A stretch of 64,000 nt of DNA from NCBI RefSeq assembly GCF_001570725.1, contig NZ_BCNV01000001.1, forward strand, positions 1,116,001-1,180,000, read 5' to 3'. The notes under the pieces were generated by a model, which was not told where the DNA came from, did not search any database, and was given only the letters and a program-made list of their open reading frames with translations. This DNA comes from Paenibacillus amylolyticus. Lineage in GTDB: Bacteria; Bacillota; Bacilli; Paenibacillales; Paenibacillaceae. A program made the position numbers and the translations under genes. Shown in pieces: positions 34,307-44,812 of this stretch (within the stretch, counting starts at the first letter, position 1; each line of letters opens with the position of its first letter).

Positions 34307-36406
34307 ATGGCGGATGCACTCGTAATCGTGGAGTCGCCCTCAAAGGCGAAGACGATAGGCAAATATTTAGGCAGCAAGTTCATCGTGAAAGCTTCGATGG
34401 GACATGTTCGCGATTTGCCAAAGAGTCAGATCGGCGTTGAGGTGGAGAATGATTTTAATCCGAAATATATTACGATCCGCGGCAAAGGTTCAATTTTGAA
34501 AGAACTGAAGGATGCACGAAAGAAAGTGAAAAAAGTGTATCTCGCAGCTGACCCGGATCGCGAAGGCGAGGCTATTGCATGGCATTTGGCCCATGCCCTT
34601 GAACTGGACGATACGGCAGATTGCCGGGTTGTATTTAATGAAATTACAAAACAGGCGGTCAAAGATGCGTTCAAAACGCCACGTAAAATCAATATGGATT
34701 TGGTTAACGCGCAGCAGGCAAGACGTATTCTGGACCGGCTCGTTGGATATAAAATTAGTCCATTATTATGGAAAAAAGTTAAAAAAGGTTTGTCCGCAGG
34801 CCGGGTTCAGTCCGTGGCTGTTAAAATCATTTTAGATCGTGAAAATGAAATTGATGATTTTGAGCCGGAAGAATATTGGAGCATTACCGCCAAACTGACA
34901 GCAGACGGCAATCCGTTTGAAGCCAAGTTTCATAAACTGAACGGGGCCAAAACAGAGCTGGGCAGTGAAGCGGAAGTGCAAGCCATCCTGAAACAGATCG
35001 AAGGTGCAGACTTTACGATCAAGGAAGTCAAAGAGAAGGAACGGAGTCGGAACCCTTCCGCCCCGTTTACCACGAGTTCTTTGCAACAGGAAGCGGCGCG
35101 TAAATTGAATTTCAGAGCTTCCAAGACGATGTCGGTCGCCCAACAACTATATGAAGGTGTAGACCTTGGAAAAGAAGGCACAGTAGGTCTCATCACGTAT
35201 ATGCGTACGGACTCCACACGGATTGCGGCATCTGCACAAGAAGAAGCCAAAGAATATATCGTTGGTAAGTATGGGGAGCCATTTGCACCAGAAACACCAC
35301 GAAATTATTCCAAAAAAGCAGCTAATGCTCAGGATGCGCATGAAGCGATTCGTCCAACTTCCATTCTGCGTGATCCCGATTCAATCAAGTCATTTATGAG
35401 TCGTGATCAGTTCCGGTTGTATAAACTGGTTTGGGAACGTTTTGTAGCGAGCCAGATGTCTTCGGCTATCCTGGATACACTCTCTGTAGATATTGCTGCG
35501 GGGGATACGATTTTCCGTGCAGCAGGTTCGAAGGTGCGATTCCAAGGTTTCATGAAGGTGTATGTTGAAGGAAATGACGATGGTACAACCGAAGAGGATC
35601 GTCTGCTGCCTCCGTTGAAAAGTGGAGATGTGCTTGAGAAGCAGGAGATTGAGCCAAAACAGCATTTTACACAACCACCACCACGATATACGGAGGCCAG
35701 GTTGGTTAAGACGCTTGAGGAATTGGGAATAGGGCGTCCGAGTACATATGCGCCAACACTGGAGACCATTCAGAAGCGCGGATATGTTGCAATAGAAGAA
35801 AAGAAATTCATGCCAACGGAGCTTGGCGAACTGGTCATCGAACAGATGGAAGAGTTTTTCCCGGAAATCCTGAATGTAGAGTTTACCGCGAACATGGAAG
35901 GTGATCTTGACCATGTGGAGGAAGGTTCCGAGGATTGGGTCAAAGTACTCGCAGAATTCTACGAATCTTTCGAGAAACGGCTTGAGTTTGCGGAAGAAGA
36001 AATGAAAGAAATCGAGATCGAAGACGAAGTATCGGATGAGATCTGTGAGAAGTGCGGCAAACCACTTGTTTATAAACTCGGACGTTTTGGCAAGTTTCTT
36101 GCTTGCTCTGGCTTCCCTGATTGCCGGAATACCAAACCGATTATCAAAGACATTGGCGTAACTTGTCCGAAGTGTAAGGAAGGCCATGTTGTTGAGCGTC
36201 GCAGTAAAAAGGGACGTATTTTCTACGGTTGTGACAAGTATCCTGAATGTGATTTTGTCTCATGGGACAGACCTTCAGCCAAACCGTGTCCAAGTTGTGG
36301 ATCGCTAATGATTGAAAAGCGAAACAAAAAGGGAGCCCGATTGCAGTGTACATCATGTGATCATCAGGAGCCGGTGGATGAACCGGATGACGAATCAGCG
36401 GATTAG
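34307..36406 (+). CDS. topA: DNA topoisomerase I
   Basis: Type IA topoisomerase that relaxes negative supercoils. The Toprim domain is at the N-terminus ([18 protein letters not shown]; acidic ADPDREGEA), the catalytic Tyr298 sits in [12 protein letters not shown], and the C-terminus carries three zinc-ribbon modules: CEKCGKP...CSGFPDC, CPKCKEG...CDKYPEC and CPSCGSL...CTSCD. 699 residues, full length. GAGAGGAGG precedes the ATG. Confidence 0.98.
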   Translation: MADALVIVESPSKAKTIGKYLGSKFIVKASMGHVRDLPKSQIGVEVENDFNPKYITIRGKGSILKELKDARKKVKKVYLAADPDREGEAIAWHLAHALELDDTADCRVVFNEITKQAVKDAFKTPRKINMDLVNAQQARRILDRLVGYKISPLLWKKVKKGLSAGRVQSVAVKIILDRENEIDDFEPEEYWSITAKLTADGNPFEAKFHKLNGAKTELGSEAEVQAILKQIEGADFTIKEVKEKERSRNPSAPFTTSSLQQEAARKLNFRASKTMSVAQQLYEGVDLGKEGTVGLITYMRTDSTRIAASAQEEAKEYIVGKYGEPFAPETPRNYSKKAANAQDAHEAIRPTSILRDPDSIKSFMSRDQFRLYKLVWERFVASQMSSAILDTLSVDIAAGDTIFRAAGSKVRFQGFMKVYVEGNDDGTTEEDRLLPPLKSGDVLEKQEIEPKQHFTQPPPRYTEARLVKTLEELGIGRPSTYAPTLETIQKRGYVAIEEKKFMPTELGELVIEQMEEFFPEILNVEFTANMEGDLDHVEEGSEDWVKVLAEFYESFEKRLEFAEEEMKEIEIEDEVSDEICEKCGKPLVYKLGRFGKFLACSGFPDCRNTKPIIKDIGVTCPKCKEGHVVERRSKKGRIFYGCDKYPECDFVSWDRPSAKPCPSCGSLMIEKRNKKGARLQCTSCDHQEPVDEPDDESAD

Positions 36407-36421
36407 TATATATGGGGGTAA

Positions 36422-37765
36422 ATGATTTTGAAGAATGAACAACAAGTAACCGTAATTGGTGCCGGGCTGGCAGGAACAGAAGCTGCCTGGCAGATCGCAA
36501 GTCGCGGCGTGCGCGTGAAATTATACGAGATGAGACCTGTGGTGAAAACGCCAGCTCATCATACAGATAAATTTGCAGAACTGGTGTGCAGTAACTCGCT
36601 GCGTGCGAATGGATTGACGAATGCAGTTGGCGTGTTGAAAGAAGAAATGAGAATGCTTAACTCTCTCGTATTGTCTGCGGCAGACAAGCATGCCGTTCCA
36701 GCAGGTGGAGCACTTGCTGTGGACCGGGATGGCTTCTCAGGTGAGATTACGTCTACATTGCATCAGCATCCACTCATCGAAGTGGTGAATGAAGAATTAA
36801 CTTCCCTGCCGGAAGATGGCATCGTTGTTGTTGCAACGGGTCCCCTGACTTCACCGGCACTGTCTGAGCAAATCAAGGCACTTATGGGTGAGGAATATTT
36901 CTACTTCTATGATGCAGCAGCACCGATCATTGAAAAAGATTCAATTGATATGAACAAGGTGTACCTGGCCTCCCGTTATGATAAGGGTGAAGCGGCATAT
37001 CTGAACTGTCCGATGACAGAAGAAGAGTTTGATGTCTTCTATGAAGCTCTCATTACTGCTGAGGTCGCTCAATTGAAAGAGTTTGAGAAAGAAATCTACT
37101 TTGAAGGCTGCATGCCAATCGAAGTGATGATGAAACGCGGAAAACAGACGGCTCTGTTTGGTCCTATGAAACCAGTAGGTCTGGTTAACCCGCACACGGG
37201 AGAACTACCACATGCGGTTGTACAGCTTAGACAGGATAATGCAGCGGGAACGTTGTATAACCTGGTGGGCTTCCAGACACATTTGAAATGGGGAGAACAA
37301 AAACGTGTCTTCTCTCTCATACCTGGGCTTGAAAATGCAGAGTTTGTCCGTTATGGTGTAATGCACCGTAATACATTTATTAATTCTCCTAAACTGCTTC
37401 TTCCGACGTATCAGTTTAAAGAGCGTCCAAACCTGTTCTTTGCAGGTCAGATGACAGGTGTAGAAGGATATGTGGAATCTGCTGCATCAGGGCTTATTGC
37501 CGGCATGAACGCAGCCAAAGCAGCTCTTGGACAGGAACTCGTAGTATTACCGGTAGAAACAACACTTGGCAGTATGGCTCAGTATATTACAACAGCTGAC
37601 TTCAAGCACTTCCAGCCAATGAATGCAAACTTTGGTTTGTTGCCGAAGCTGGAAACGAAAATCCGTAACAAAAAGGAAAAAAATGAAGCTCTTGCACAGC
37701 GTGCCCTGGATGGTATCATCAGTTTTGCTGCGGCAGAAGGTCTAACCGTTCCGGAACGCGTATAA
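36422..37765 (+). CDS. trmFO: folate-dependent tRNA-U54 methyltransferase
   Basis: TrmFO makes ribothymidine at position 54 of tRNA using methylenetetrahydrofolate and FAD. FAD-binding [12 protein letters not shown] lies at the N-terminus; [15 protein letters not shown] and [15 protein letters not shown] are family blocks. 447 residues. The ATG at 36422 is only 2 bases from GGGGGT (36414-36419); a TTG at 36428 (two codons on) has better spacing and may be the true start. codV, next in B. subtilis, is absent here: hslV starts 26 bases later. Confidence 0.96.
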   Translation: MILKNEQQVTVIGAGLAGTEAAWQIASRGVRVKLYEMRPVVKTPAHHTDKFAELVCSNSLRANGLTNAVGVLKEEMRMLNSLVLSAADKHAVPAGGALAVDRDGFSGEITSTLHQHPLIEVVNEELTSLPEDGIVVVATGPLTSPALSEQIKALMGEEYFYFYDAAAPIIEKDSIDMNKVYLASRYDKGEAAYLNCPMTEEEFDVFYEALITAEVAQLKEFEKEIYFEGCMPIEVMMKRGKQTALFGPMKPVGLVNPHTGELPHAVVQLRQDNAAGTLYNLVGFQTHLKWGEQKRVFSLIPGLENAEFVRYGVMHRNTFINSPKLLLPTYQFKERPNLFFAGQMTGVEGYVESAASGLIAGMNAAKAALGQELVVLPVETTLGSMAQYITTADFKHFQPMNANFGLLPKLETKIRNKKEKNEALAQRALDGIISFAAAEGLTVPERV

Positions 37766-37791
37766 ATTATTCGTGGGAGGAGGCTGATATC

Positions 37792-38334
37792 ATGGATATG
37801 TCATTTCATGCTACAACGATCTGTGCTGTTCGTCATAATGGTAAAGCAGCAATCGCTGGTGATGGTCAGGTGACCATGGGCCAAAGCGTTGTGATGAAGA
37901 ACACAGCCAAGAAGGTAAGACGATTGTACCGCGGACAGGTTGTTGCCGGGTTTGCCGGTTCTGTGGCGGATGCCATCACCCTGTTTGAGAAGTTCGAAGG
38001 CAAGCTGGAGGAGCACCATGGTAACCTGCAGCGTGCTGCCGTAGAGCTTGCCAAGGATTGGCGTCAGGATCGAATTTTGCGTAAGCTTGAGGCATTGTTG
38101 ATTGTAATGGACAAAACAGGCATGCTGCTCATCTCAGGCGGCGGCGAAATTATTGAGCCCGATGATGACGTTATTGCTATCGGATCAGGCGGGAACTTTG
38201 CCTTATCTGCTGCGCGTGCGTTGAAACGTCATGCTGTGAACCTGGAAGCGAAGGACATTGCGCGCGAATCGCTTCAGATTGCCTCTGAGCTTTGTGTGTA
38301 CACGAACAGTAATATTATTGTAGAAGAGTTATAA
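37792..38334 (+). CDS. hslV: HslV/ClpQ proteasome-like protease subunit
   Basis: The peptidase ring of the HslUV complex. 180 residues with the family core [22 protein letters not shown] and [15 protein letters not shown]. In most bacteria the mature protein begins at Thr of TTI; here MDMSFHA precedes it, as in B. subtilis ClpQ (CodW), reported to use an N-terminal Ser. GGGAGGAGG (37775-37783) favours the ATG at 37792; an ATG at 37798 would give a mature N-terminus SFHATTI. hslU follows after 116 bases. Confidence 0.95.
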   Translation: MDMSFHATTICAVRHNGKAAIAGDGQVTMGQSVVMKNTAKKVRRLYRGQVVAGFAGSVADAITLFEKFEGKLEEHHGNLQRAAVELAKDWRQDRILRKLEALLIVMDKTGMLLISGGGEIIEPDDDVIAIGSGGNFALSAARALKRHAVNLEAKDIARESLQIASELCVYTNSNIIVEEL

Positions 38335-38337
38335 GCC

Positions 38338-38401
38338 AAAGAAATCTCCCGTAGTGGAGCATGATTCTGTAATCTGCTCCAGGACGTCTAGGGGATTCTT
38401 T
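38338..38401 (+). other. long hairpin between hslV and hslU
   Basis: AAAGAAATCTCC (38338-38349) pairs with GGGGATTCTTT (38391-38401) with one bulged A and one G-U; inside, GGAGC (38356-38360) pairs with GCTCC (38376-38380). No T-run follows, so it is not a plain terminator. Confidence 0.5.
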
Positions 38402-38450
38402 GTCCTTGTGAGGTAAAATAAATTCAGCATACTGGTAGGAGGGAAGCAAT

Positions 38451-39851
38451 ATGAATACTCAAGCGCTAACACCGAGACAGATTGTTGCAGAGCTTGACAA
38501 GTATATTGTAGGTCAAAAGAAAGCCAAAAAATCGGTAGCGGTAGCGCTTCGTAATCGTTATCGGCGTAGCCTTTTGCCTGAGCACACTCAGGACGACATT
38601 GTACCTAAAAATATCCTGATGATTGGACCTACCGGTGTGGGTAAAACGGAAATCGCCCGTCGCCTTGCTAAACTGGTAGGTGCGCCATTTGTAAAAGTGG
38701 AAGCTACCAAGTTCACCGAAGTGGGTTACGTTGGACGTGACGTTGAATCAATGGTGCGTGATCTGATTGAAACATCACTGCGGATGGTGAAGCTGGAGCG
38801 GACTGAAAAAGTGAAGGACAAGGCTGAGGAAGCTGCCAATGAACGAATTGTACATATTTTGGCTCCCTCACAGTCCAAGTCCAAGAATCAGCGTAATCCC
38901 TTTGAGATGATCTTTGGCAATAATGGTAACAACGTTCAGGAGCAGGATGAGCCAGAACCGGATACGGGAGTTGCGGAGCGTCGACGCAAGATCAAGTTTG
39001 ATCTGTTGTCCGGCAAGTTGGAGGATGACATCATTGAAATTGATGTAGAGGACACTGCTCCTAACATGATGGACATGTTTGCTGGTCAGGGTAATGATCA
39101 GATGGGCATGAACATGCAGGAGATGTTTGGCAGCCTGTTGCCTCGTCGTACGAAAAAACGTAAGCTCGCCATTAAAGAAGCGCGCAAAGTGTTGATCCAG
39201 GAAGAAGCAGGCAAATTGATTGATATGGATGATGTTACTCAGGAGTCCATTCGCCGGGCAGAACAGACAGGTATCATTTTCATTGATGAAATCGACAAGG
39301 TTGCCAGTCAAGGACGCGGTAGCGGTCCAGATGTATCTCGTGAGGGTGTTCAACGGGACATTCTGCCTATCGTCGAAGGTTCAACGGTAATGACGAAGTA
39401 TGGCCCTGTCAAAACGGATTATATTCTGTTTATGGCAGCTGGCGCATTCCACGTCGCTAAACCCTCTGATCTGATTCCCGAGCTTCAGGGACGCTTCCCG
39501 ATTCGTGTGGAACTGAGCAGTCTTACACTGGAGGAGTTTGTATCCATTCTGACTGAGCCGCAAAATGCATTGACCAAGCAGTATGTTGATTTGCTGCGCA
39601 CCGAAAATATTGAGATTGAGTTCTCGGATGATGCCATTCGTGAAATTGCCAAATTGGCCGAATCCGTCAATCAAAATACAGAGAATATAGGTGCCCGCCG
39701 CTTGCACACGATCTTGGAAAAGCTTTTGGAGGATTTATCCTTTGAGGCACCGGAGCTTACCCTGGAACGTATGGTGATTACTCCAGAGTATGTACGTGAG
39801 AAATTGAATGATATTGCACTTGATCGTGACTTAAGTCAGTATATCCTGTAA
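38451..39851 (+). CDS. hslU: HslU/ClpY ATPase subunit
   Basis: The AAA+ unfoldase of HslUV. Walker [15 protein letters not shown] near 60-68, pore segment in [11 protein letters not shown], Walker [12 protein letters not shown] near 277, and the C-terminal tail ending DLSQYIL, which in this family inserts into HslV. The I domain is at about 110-240, with a Gln/Asn-rich loop. 466 residues, full length. AGGAGGGAAG precedes the ATG. In Bacillus codY follows; here there is about 1 kb of noncoding DNA. Confidence 0.97.
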   Translation: MNTQALTPRQIVAELDKYIVGQKKAKKSVAVALRNRYRRSLLPEHTQDDIVPKNILMIGPTGVGKTEIARRLAKLVGAPFVKVEATKFTEVGYVGRDVESMVRDLIETSLRMVKLERTEKVKDKAEEAANERIVHILAPSQSKSKNQRNPFEMIFGNNGNNVQEQDEPEPDTGVAERRRKIKFDLLSGKLEDDIIEIDVEDTAPNMMDMFAGQGNDQMGMNMQEMFGSLLPRRTKKRKLAIKEARKVLIQEEAGKLIDMDDVTQESIRRAEQTGIIFIDEIDKVASQGRGSGPDVSREGVQRDILPIVEGSTVMTKYGPVKTDYILFMAAGAFHVAKPSDLIPELQGRFPIRVELSSLTLEEFVSILTEPQNALTKQYVDLLRTENIEIEFSDDAIREIAKLAESVNQNTENIGARRLHTILEKLLEDLSFEAPELTLERMVITPEYVREKLNDIALDRDLSQYIL

Positions 39852-40614
39852 CACAGGTTTAGCAATGTAGTTGTTAAAATGATTGTATCAATGAACGGCA
39901 TGCACTGGAGAGAGATCACTTACGAGATCGGCGAAGGTTATCATTCCTTTATCGAATCGCAAGATCTTCTTACCGGAGGCATGTCGTTTATTTTTGTTTA
40001 TATCTACAATATTACGATGCTATAACCGATAAAAGATGTGGGGTTGTTATAAGGATCGACAAAACCTAGGACTTGTGCCGCATGTATACCATGTTAAACC
40101 CTATCGGAGTGGTGGTTATTGCCTGTTTTTATATCCAGTGATTCCCATTACAAGAAGTTTCCTTATTCCAAGTCTGGTTATCGGTTTAGTTGCAAGAGTG
40201 GTAAATTTTGCGTAAATGCGCAAAAATAGAAATTGTAGAAAAGGTTGAAGCAAGCAATTGTTTTCTAGACATTAAAATATAAAGACCCTGCTTAATTGTT
40301 AAGAAAGTGTTGGGATGAAAAGACGTGAAATCTTAATTCGTGAAAGATAACTTGTCAATTGATTAATATACAGCTTAGTATGTATACCTACCATATAGTC
40401 TCTAAACCCTTAGTGTAACGGTAAAAAATTCTAACATTATCGAGTATGAAATATTCGGAAATCTACATAATTACGGGCGTTATACAGTCATGTCGAGACG
40501 CTAAAGGTTTTTTTTATTTTAAGAATGTTTAAGAACAATCAGGGAGAGTATTAACATACTTTTGATTTGGGCCTGAACATTTACGAAAAAATTCATAATT
40601 TGCAGAAAATACAC

Positions 40615-40651
40615 AAAAAGGCCCGTCTTTCAGAAAAGATAGGGCTTTTTT
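40615..40651 (+). terminator. terminator upstream of fla/che
   Basis: AAAAAG-CCC-TCTTT against AAAGA-GGG-CTTTTT with small bulges, followed by T. It would stop transcription coming from hslVU and implies a promoter for flgB in the 180 bases that follow, or conditional readthrough. Confidence 0.75.
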
Positions 40652-40779
40652 CTTATTGTAATATATCCCAAACTCGAAGAAACTTATGTTATACGACAAC
40701 ATCAGAGTTAATTCTACTTAAGTCCTAGAAAACCGTGTAAAAGCGAATGTTTTTGTCGAAAAAACATAAGAATTTTCAA

Positions 40780-40802
40780 GGAAAAAGATTCAATCTTTTT
40801 CC
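40780..40802 (+). promoter_or_regulatory. perfect hairpin just upstream of flgB
   Basis: GGAAAAAGATT and AATCTTTTTCC are perfect inverted repeats with one base between. It ends 27 bases before the flgB start. It could be an operator, an attenuator or a 5' mRNA stabiliser for the flagellar operon. Confidence 0.5.
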
Positions 40803-40829
40803 ATAACTTCTAAAGAGAGGAGGGAGATT

Positions 40830-41237
40830 GTGAATCTTTTAAACGATATTAGCTTTAAAAGATTGCAAGGTGCACTCGATGCGTCCAACATCAGACAACG
40901 AACGATTGCTGACAACATCGCGAATGCCGATACCCCGTATTTCAAGCGCTCAGACGTTTCTTTTGAAGAGATGTTGCAGGGGCAAATGAATGGAGATATG
41001 CCTGTTCTTAAAGGTAAAGTAACTGATGCAAGGCATTTTGTCATAGGTCCTTCCTCTTCCGTTCCAACGCCAGTAGTTAATATGGACCAGTCAACGTCCA
41101 TGAATAACAACGAAAATAATGTCGATATAGACAGAGAAATGAGTCTTCTGGCGGAGAATCAGTTGCGTTACAACGCTTATATCCAGCAAGTGAATGAACA
41201 AATTAAAATCATGCGCGTTGGCGTGGAAGGGAGATAA
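40830..41237 (+). CDS. flgB: flagellar rod protein FlgB
   Basis: Proximal rod protein, exported by the flagellar type III system, 135 residues. The rod motif LDASNIRQRTIADNIANADTP in pattern (residues 13-33) is typical; the C-terminal half has MSLLAENQLRYNAYIQQVNEQIKIMR. GTG start after GAGAGGAGGGAG. First gene of the fla/che operon. Confidence 0.96.
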   Translation: MNLLNDISFKRLQGALDASNIRQRTIADNIANADTPYFKRSDVSFEEMLQGQMNGDMPVLKGKVTDARHFVIGPSSSVPTPVVNMDQSTSMNNNENNVDIDREMSLLAENQLRYNAYIQQVNEQIKIMRVGVEGR

Positions 41238-41243
41238 CCTAAA

Positions 41244-41693
41244 TTGAACATTAGTAATAGTTTTAGTATCAGTGCATCAGCGCTGACGGCTCAACGCTTG
41301 CGGATGGACGTTATATCTTCCAACATTGCGAACGCAGAGACGACGCGCGCGAGCGTATCCAATGGTGAGGCGGTTCCTTACAAACGAAAAATGGTGGTGC
41401 TTGAACCAAATAAAACGTCTTTTGGTACCATGTTACAAAATCAGATGCGAGGCAACGGTTCGGGAGATGGCGTCAGAGTCACTGAGATTCGCGAAGATCA
41501 GTCACCACTCAAGCCGGTCTACGATCCTTCTCATCCAGATGCCAACGCAGAAGGATATGTATTTATGCCTAACGTGGATATTGCGAAAGAAATGGTCGAC
41601 ATGATCTCAGCTTCGCGTTCCTATGAGGCAAACGTAACAGCATTGAATTCAACTAAAGCGATGATTACTAAAGCTTTGGAGATTGGAAGATAA
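41244..41693 (+). CDS. flgC: flagellar rod protein FlgC
   Basis: Proximal rod protein, 149 residues. ALTAQRLRMDVISSNIANAETT is the N-terminal rod motif and VDMISASRSYEANVTALNSTKAM the C-terminal one. TTG start; GGGAGA lies about 11 bases upstream at the end of flgB, so translation is probably coupled. Confidence 0.96.
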   Translation: MNISNSFSISASALTAQRLRMDVISSNIANAETTRASVSNGEAVPYKRKMVVLEPNKTSFGTMLQNQMRGNGSGDGVRVTEIREDQSPLKPVYDPSHPDANAEGYVFMPNVDIAKEMVDMISASRSYEANVTALNSTKAMITKALEIGR

Positions 41694-41752
41694 TCTGCTT
41701 TGAACTGAAAACAAGAAATATATAAACCAGTCATGAAGGGGAGGGACCATTA

Positions 41753-42064
41753 ATGATTCAGAACAACATGTTTAGCACACAGGGGATACAGCCGCTACAG
41801 ATGAAGAGCGCAACCGAAAGCAAGCCTTCTACACCAGCCGAAACCATTCAGAGCTTCGGTACATACTTACAGAACGCATTAGGCTCTGTCGCTGCACGGG
41901 AGACTCAATCGCATGAAATGTCGAATCAATTTTTAGTAGGGAATGCGAATGTGGATCAAGTGATGATCGCTTCAGAACAGGCCCTGTTAAGCCTACAACT
42001 CACCACTCAAGTCCGAAACAAAGTGGTCGAAGCATACCAGGAAATTATGCGAACGCAATTATAA
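41753..42064 (+). CDS. fliE: flagellar hook-basal body protein FliE
   Basis: FliE joins the MS ring to the rod. 103 residues; the C-terminal block ANVDQVMIASEQALLSLQLTTQVRNKVVEAYQEIM in pattern is the family signature. AAGGGGAGG precedes the ATG. A 136-base gap with no evident signal follows before fliF. Confidence 0.95.
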   Translation: MIQNNMFSTQGIQPLQMKSATESKPSTPAETIQSFGTYLQNALGSVAARETQSHEMSNQFLVGNANVDQVMIASEQALLSLQLTTQVRNKVVEAYQEIMRTQL

Positions 42065-42200
42065 AATAATCTACTTGCGCTCAGGCAATAGCGCTGATCA
42101 TTACAACAAGCAGCTGCGATGCTGCTCCTGATCGTAGACCTATGGAACGGCTAGGGCTGCGTAAGGACAGACTAAGCAAAGTTTCGGATGGGGTGACAGA

Positions 42201-43784
42201 GTGAATGAGAGAATCGCCCAGTACAGGGATAAGGCATCCCAGTATTGGAATAGTTTTAGCAAAAAGCAAAAAGTATTATTTATATCCACCTTCCTGTTTC
42301 TGATTTTGGCTGCAGTTGTACTCACGATGCAATTGTCCAAGACCGAATATGAAGTTGCGTTCACAGACTTGAATGCAAGTGATTCAGCAGGCGTTATCAG
42401 TTATTTAGATTCATCTAGTATTCCATACAAACTAAGTTCGGATGGCAAGACGATATCCGTGCCAAGCACGAGTGTTGCGATTGCAAAAGTGAATGTCGGA
42501 TCTCAAGGGATTATTCAGAATGGTTCATTGGGATATAAGTCATTCGAGGAATCATCATCCCCGATCGGGATGACGGATAAAGAGTTTGATGTAAAGTACA
42601 ACAATGCTTTAAACGGAGAAGTTGAACAGTTGCTTCAGCGGATGCAAGGGATACAGGATGCCAAAGTGCTGGTCAATATGCCGAAAGATAATATCTTTGC
42701 TGGTTTAGAAGAACAGGATAAAGCATCAGCGTCGGTAGCTCTCCAATTTAAACCGGGTTATCACCCAAATCAGGCAGCGGTAGATGGATACTTTAACTTG
42801 GTTAAAACCGCAATTCCTAATCTGCCTATTGAGAACATTACGATTACCAATACGGATGAAGCAGAATTGATTCCAACTGCCCGAGGTGGTAGTGGCGGGT
42901 TGTCTTCTGAAGTTCAAGAAAACATGGCATTACAGAAAAAGTTTGAAAACGATGTTCGTAATAACGTGAAGCAATTTCTTTCTCAAATTGTAGGCGAAGA
43001 CAAGGTCAATGTTTTGGTAGCCTCCAAGCTTAATTTTGACAAAGAAACACGTAAAGAAAATCTGGTCACACCCGTTGACGTAGAGAACATGAAAGGCATC
43101 GAGATCAGTGTGCAGGAGATTCAGAAGAGCTACACTGGTGCAAGCAACCCAACAGGTGGTGTTGCTGGTACAGGGCAAGAGGAAGTTCCGGGTTATCCAT
43201 CAGCTGATGGAGCAGGGAATTCCACCTCGGAAGAATCATCAAGCACTATAAACTACGATGTTAATCGCATTGCCAAGGATATTATTTCCAGTCCTTACAC
43301 TGTAAAAGATTTAACCATTAACGTTGCAGTTGAACCACCAAATGGAGAAACAGAATTACAGGGGCCAGTTCAGGACGCAATTGAGAACATTTTGGTTAAC
43401 ATTGTTCGCGCTTCATTGGCAGACTCAGGTACCGTAATAAGTGACGCCGATCTGACAAAGAAAGTTTCAGTCATGTCACAAGGGTTCCAGACTGCCTCCG
43501 CAGACAATACGGGCTTCCAGCTATCCTCAACGATGATGTGGGGCGGAGGCGCACTCATAGCAGCATTGATCGCAGCGGTTGTTATTTTGTTAGTACGCCG
43601 TCGCCGCAAACAAAACGAAGAAGAAGAAGAAGAGATTCCTCTTCCAATAGCAACAGAGTTCCCGTCCATTACGCTGGACAGTGTAACGAACGAAAGTCAG
43701 GTGCGCAAACAATTGGAGAGTTTGGCCAAGAAAAAGCCAGACGAATTCGTCAATCTGCTGCGTACATGGCTGGCTGACGAATAG
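42201..43784 (+). CDS. fliF: flagellar MS-ring protein FliF
   Basis: FliF forms the membrane ring on which the switch and export gate assemble. Two membrane segments: near 27-46 (VLFISTFLFLILAAVVL) and near 450-468 (GGALIAALIAAVVILLV), with a periplasmic ring-building part between (YscJ-like domain, KVLVNMPKDNIF) and a cytoplasmic tail that binds FliG. 527 residues. GTG start after GGGGTG. Confidence 0.97.
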   Translation: MNERIAQYRDKASQYWNSFSKKQKVLFISTFLFLILAAVVLTMQLSKTEYEVAFTDLNASDSAGVISYLDSSSIPYKLSSDGKTISVPSTSVAIAKVNVGSQGIIQNGSLGYKSFEESSSPIGMTDKEFDVKYNNALNGEVEQLLQRMQGIQDAKVLVNMPKDNIFAGLEEQDKASASVALQFKPGYHPNQAAVDGYFNLVKTAIPNLPIENITITNTDEAELIPTARGGSGGLSSEVQENMALQKKFENDVRNNVKQFLSQIVGEDKVNVLVASKLNFDKETRKENLVTPVDVENMKGIEISVQEIQKSYTGASNPTGGVAGTGQEEVPGYPSADGAGNSTSEESSSTINYDVNRIAKDIISSPYTVKDLTINVAVEPPNGETELQGPVQDAIENILVNIVRASLADSGTVISDADLTKKVSVMSQGFQTASADNTGFQLSSTMMWGGGALIAALIAAVVILLVRRRRKQNEEEEEEIPLPIATEFPSITLDSVTNESQVRKQLESLAKKKPDEFVNLLRTWLADE

Positions 43785-43795
43785 AGGTGAACGCA

Positions 43796-44812
43796 GTGGC
43801 AAAGGCAAGCAGTCAAGGGCTGACTGGCAGACAAAAAGCAGCAATATTGTTGATTACATTAGGTCCGGAAGTTTCGGCACAGATATTCAAACATCTGCGG
43901 GATGAGGAAATCGAGCAACTCACGTTGGAGATTGCCAACGTTCGCAAAGTTGATTCTTCCGAAAAGGACATGATCATGGCCGAGTTTCACCAGATCTGTC
44001 TGGCGCAGGAATATATCTCTCAGGGCGGTATCAATTATGCGAGAGAAATCCTGGAGAAAGCTTTGGGTTCTTCCAAAGCACTTGAAGTTATTAATCGTTT
44101 AACAGCTACATTGCAGGTCAGACCGTTTGATTTTGCACGCAAAGCGGATCCCAATCAGATTTTGAACTTTATTCAGAATGAAAGTCCGCAAACAATCGCG
44201 CTGGTTCTGTCTTATCTCCAGTTCGAACAGGCTGCAGCGATTCTGTCATCTTTGCCTCAAGAGAAGCAGGCAGATGTCGCTCGCCGCGTTGCAGTTATGG
44301 ATAGTACTTCGCCAGAAGTTATCTCTCAAGTGGAGCGGGTTCTGGAACAAAAGCTATCTTCTACCGTAACGCAGGATTACACGAATGCGGGTGGTATCGA
44401 ATCGATCGTTCAGATTTTGAACGGAGTGGATCGTGGTACAGAGCGTACCATTTTGGATTCACTCGAAATTCAGGATCCAGAGCTTGCTGAGGAGATCAAA
44501 AAACGCATGTTTGTATTCGAAGATATCGTCAATGTGGATGATCGTTCGATTCAGCGTATTATTCGGGATATCGACAACGCAGATCTACAACTCGCACTCA
44601 AAGTGGCAAGCGAAGAAGTTCGGGATGCCGTGTTCCGGAATATGTCGAAACGGATGTCCGAGACATTCAAAGAAGAGATGGAGTTCATGGGACCTGTGCG
44701 GTTGCGTGATGTTGAGGAAGCTCAAACACGCATTGTAGGAACGATACGCAGATTGGAAGAAGCCGGTGAGATCATTATCGCACGCGGTGGAGGAGATGAT
44801 ATCATTGTCTAA
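43796..44812 (+). CDS. fliG: flagellar switch protein FliG
   Basis: FliG is the torque-bearing switch protein that contacts the stator. The protein begins MAKASSQGLTGRQKAAILL; the C-terminal torque domain lies in the last 110 residues (MFVFEDIVNVDDRSIQRIIRD). The GTG at 43796 was chosen because AGAGGTGA (43783-43790) lies 5 bases upstream; a GTG at 43787 sits within that site. This gives 338 residues, the usual Bacillus length. Confidence 0.97.
   Translation: MAKASSQGLTGRQKAAILLITLGPEVSAQIFKHLRDEEIEQLTLEIANVRKVDSSEKDMIMAEFHQICLAQEYISQGGINYAREILEKALGSSKALEVINRLTATLQVRPFDFARKADPNQILNFIQNESPQTIALVLSYLQFEQAAAILSSLPQEKQADVARRVAVMDSTSPEVISQVERVLEQKLSSTVTQDYTNAGGIESIVQILNGVDRGTERTILDSLEIQDPELAEEIKKRMFVFEDIVNVDDRSIQRIIRDIDNADLQLALKVASEEVRDAVFRNMSKRMSETFKEEMEFMGPVRLRDVEEAQTRIVGTIRRLEEAGEIIIARGGGDDIIV

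Larger units (their letters stand above)
39852..40829. other. 978-base noncoding region at the codY position
   Basis: No supported gene. It is AT-rich and holds a terminator (40615-40651) and a perfect hairpin (40780-40802). A 48-codon frame at 39879-40025 has no ribosome site. A weak vegetative promoter form (TTGTCA 40352-40357, TAGTAT 40376-40381) is the only promoter-like signal I find; I did not find a clear SigD-type TAAA/GCCGATAT pair. The fla/che promoter must lie here or further upstream. Confidence 0.55.

Noticed and set aside
39879-40025. 48-codon open frame in the hslU-flgB gap
   Set aside because: No ribosome site, no recognisable motif, and length expected by chance in a 1-kb gap.
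40352-40381. TTGTCA/TAGTAT as the fla/che promoter
   Set aside because: Poor -10 match, 18-base spacing, and a terminator lies between it and flgB; mentioned only as a weak signal in the gap entry.
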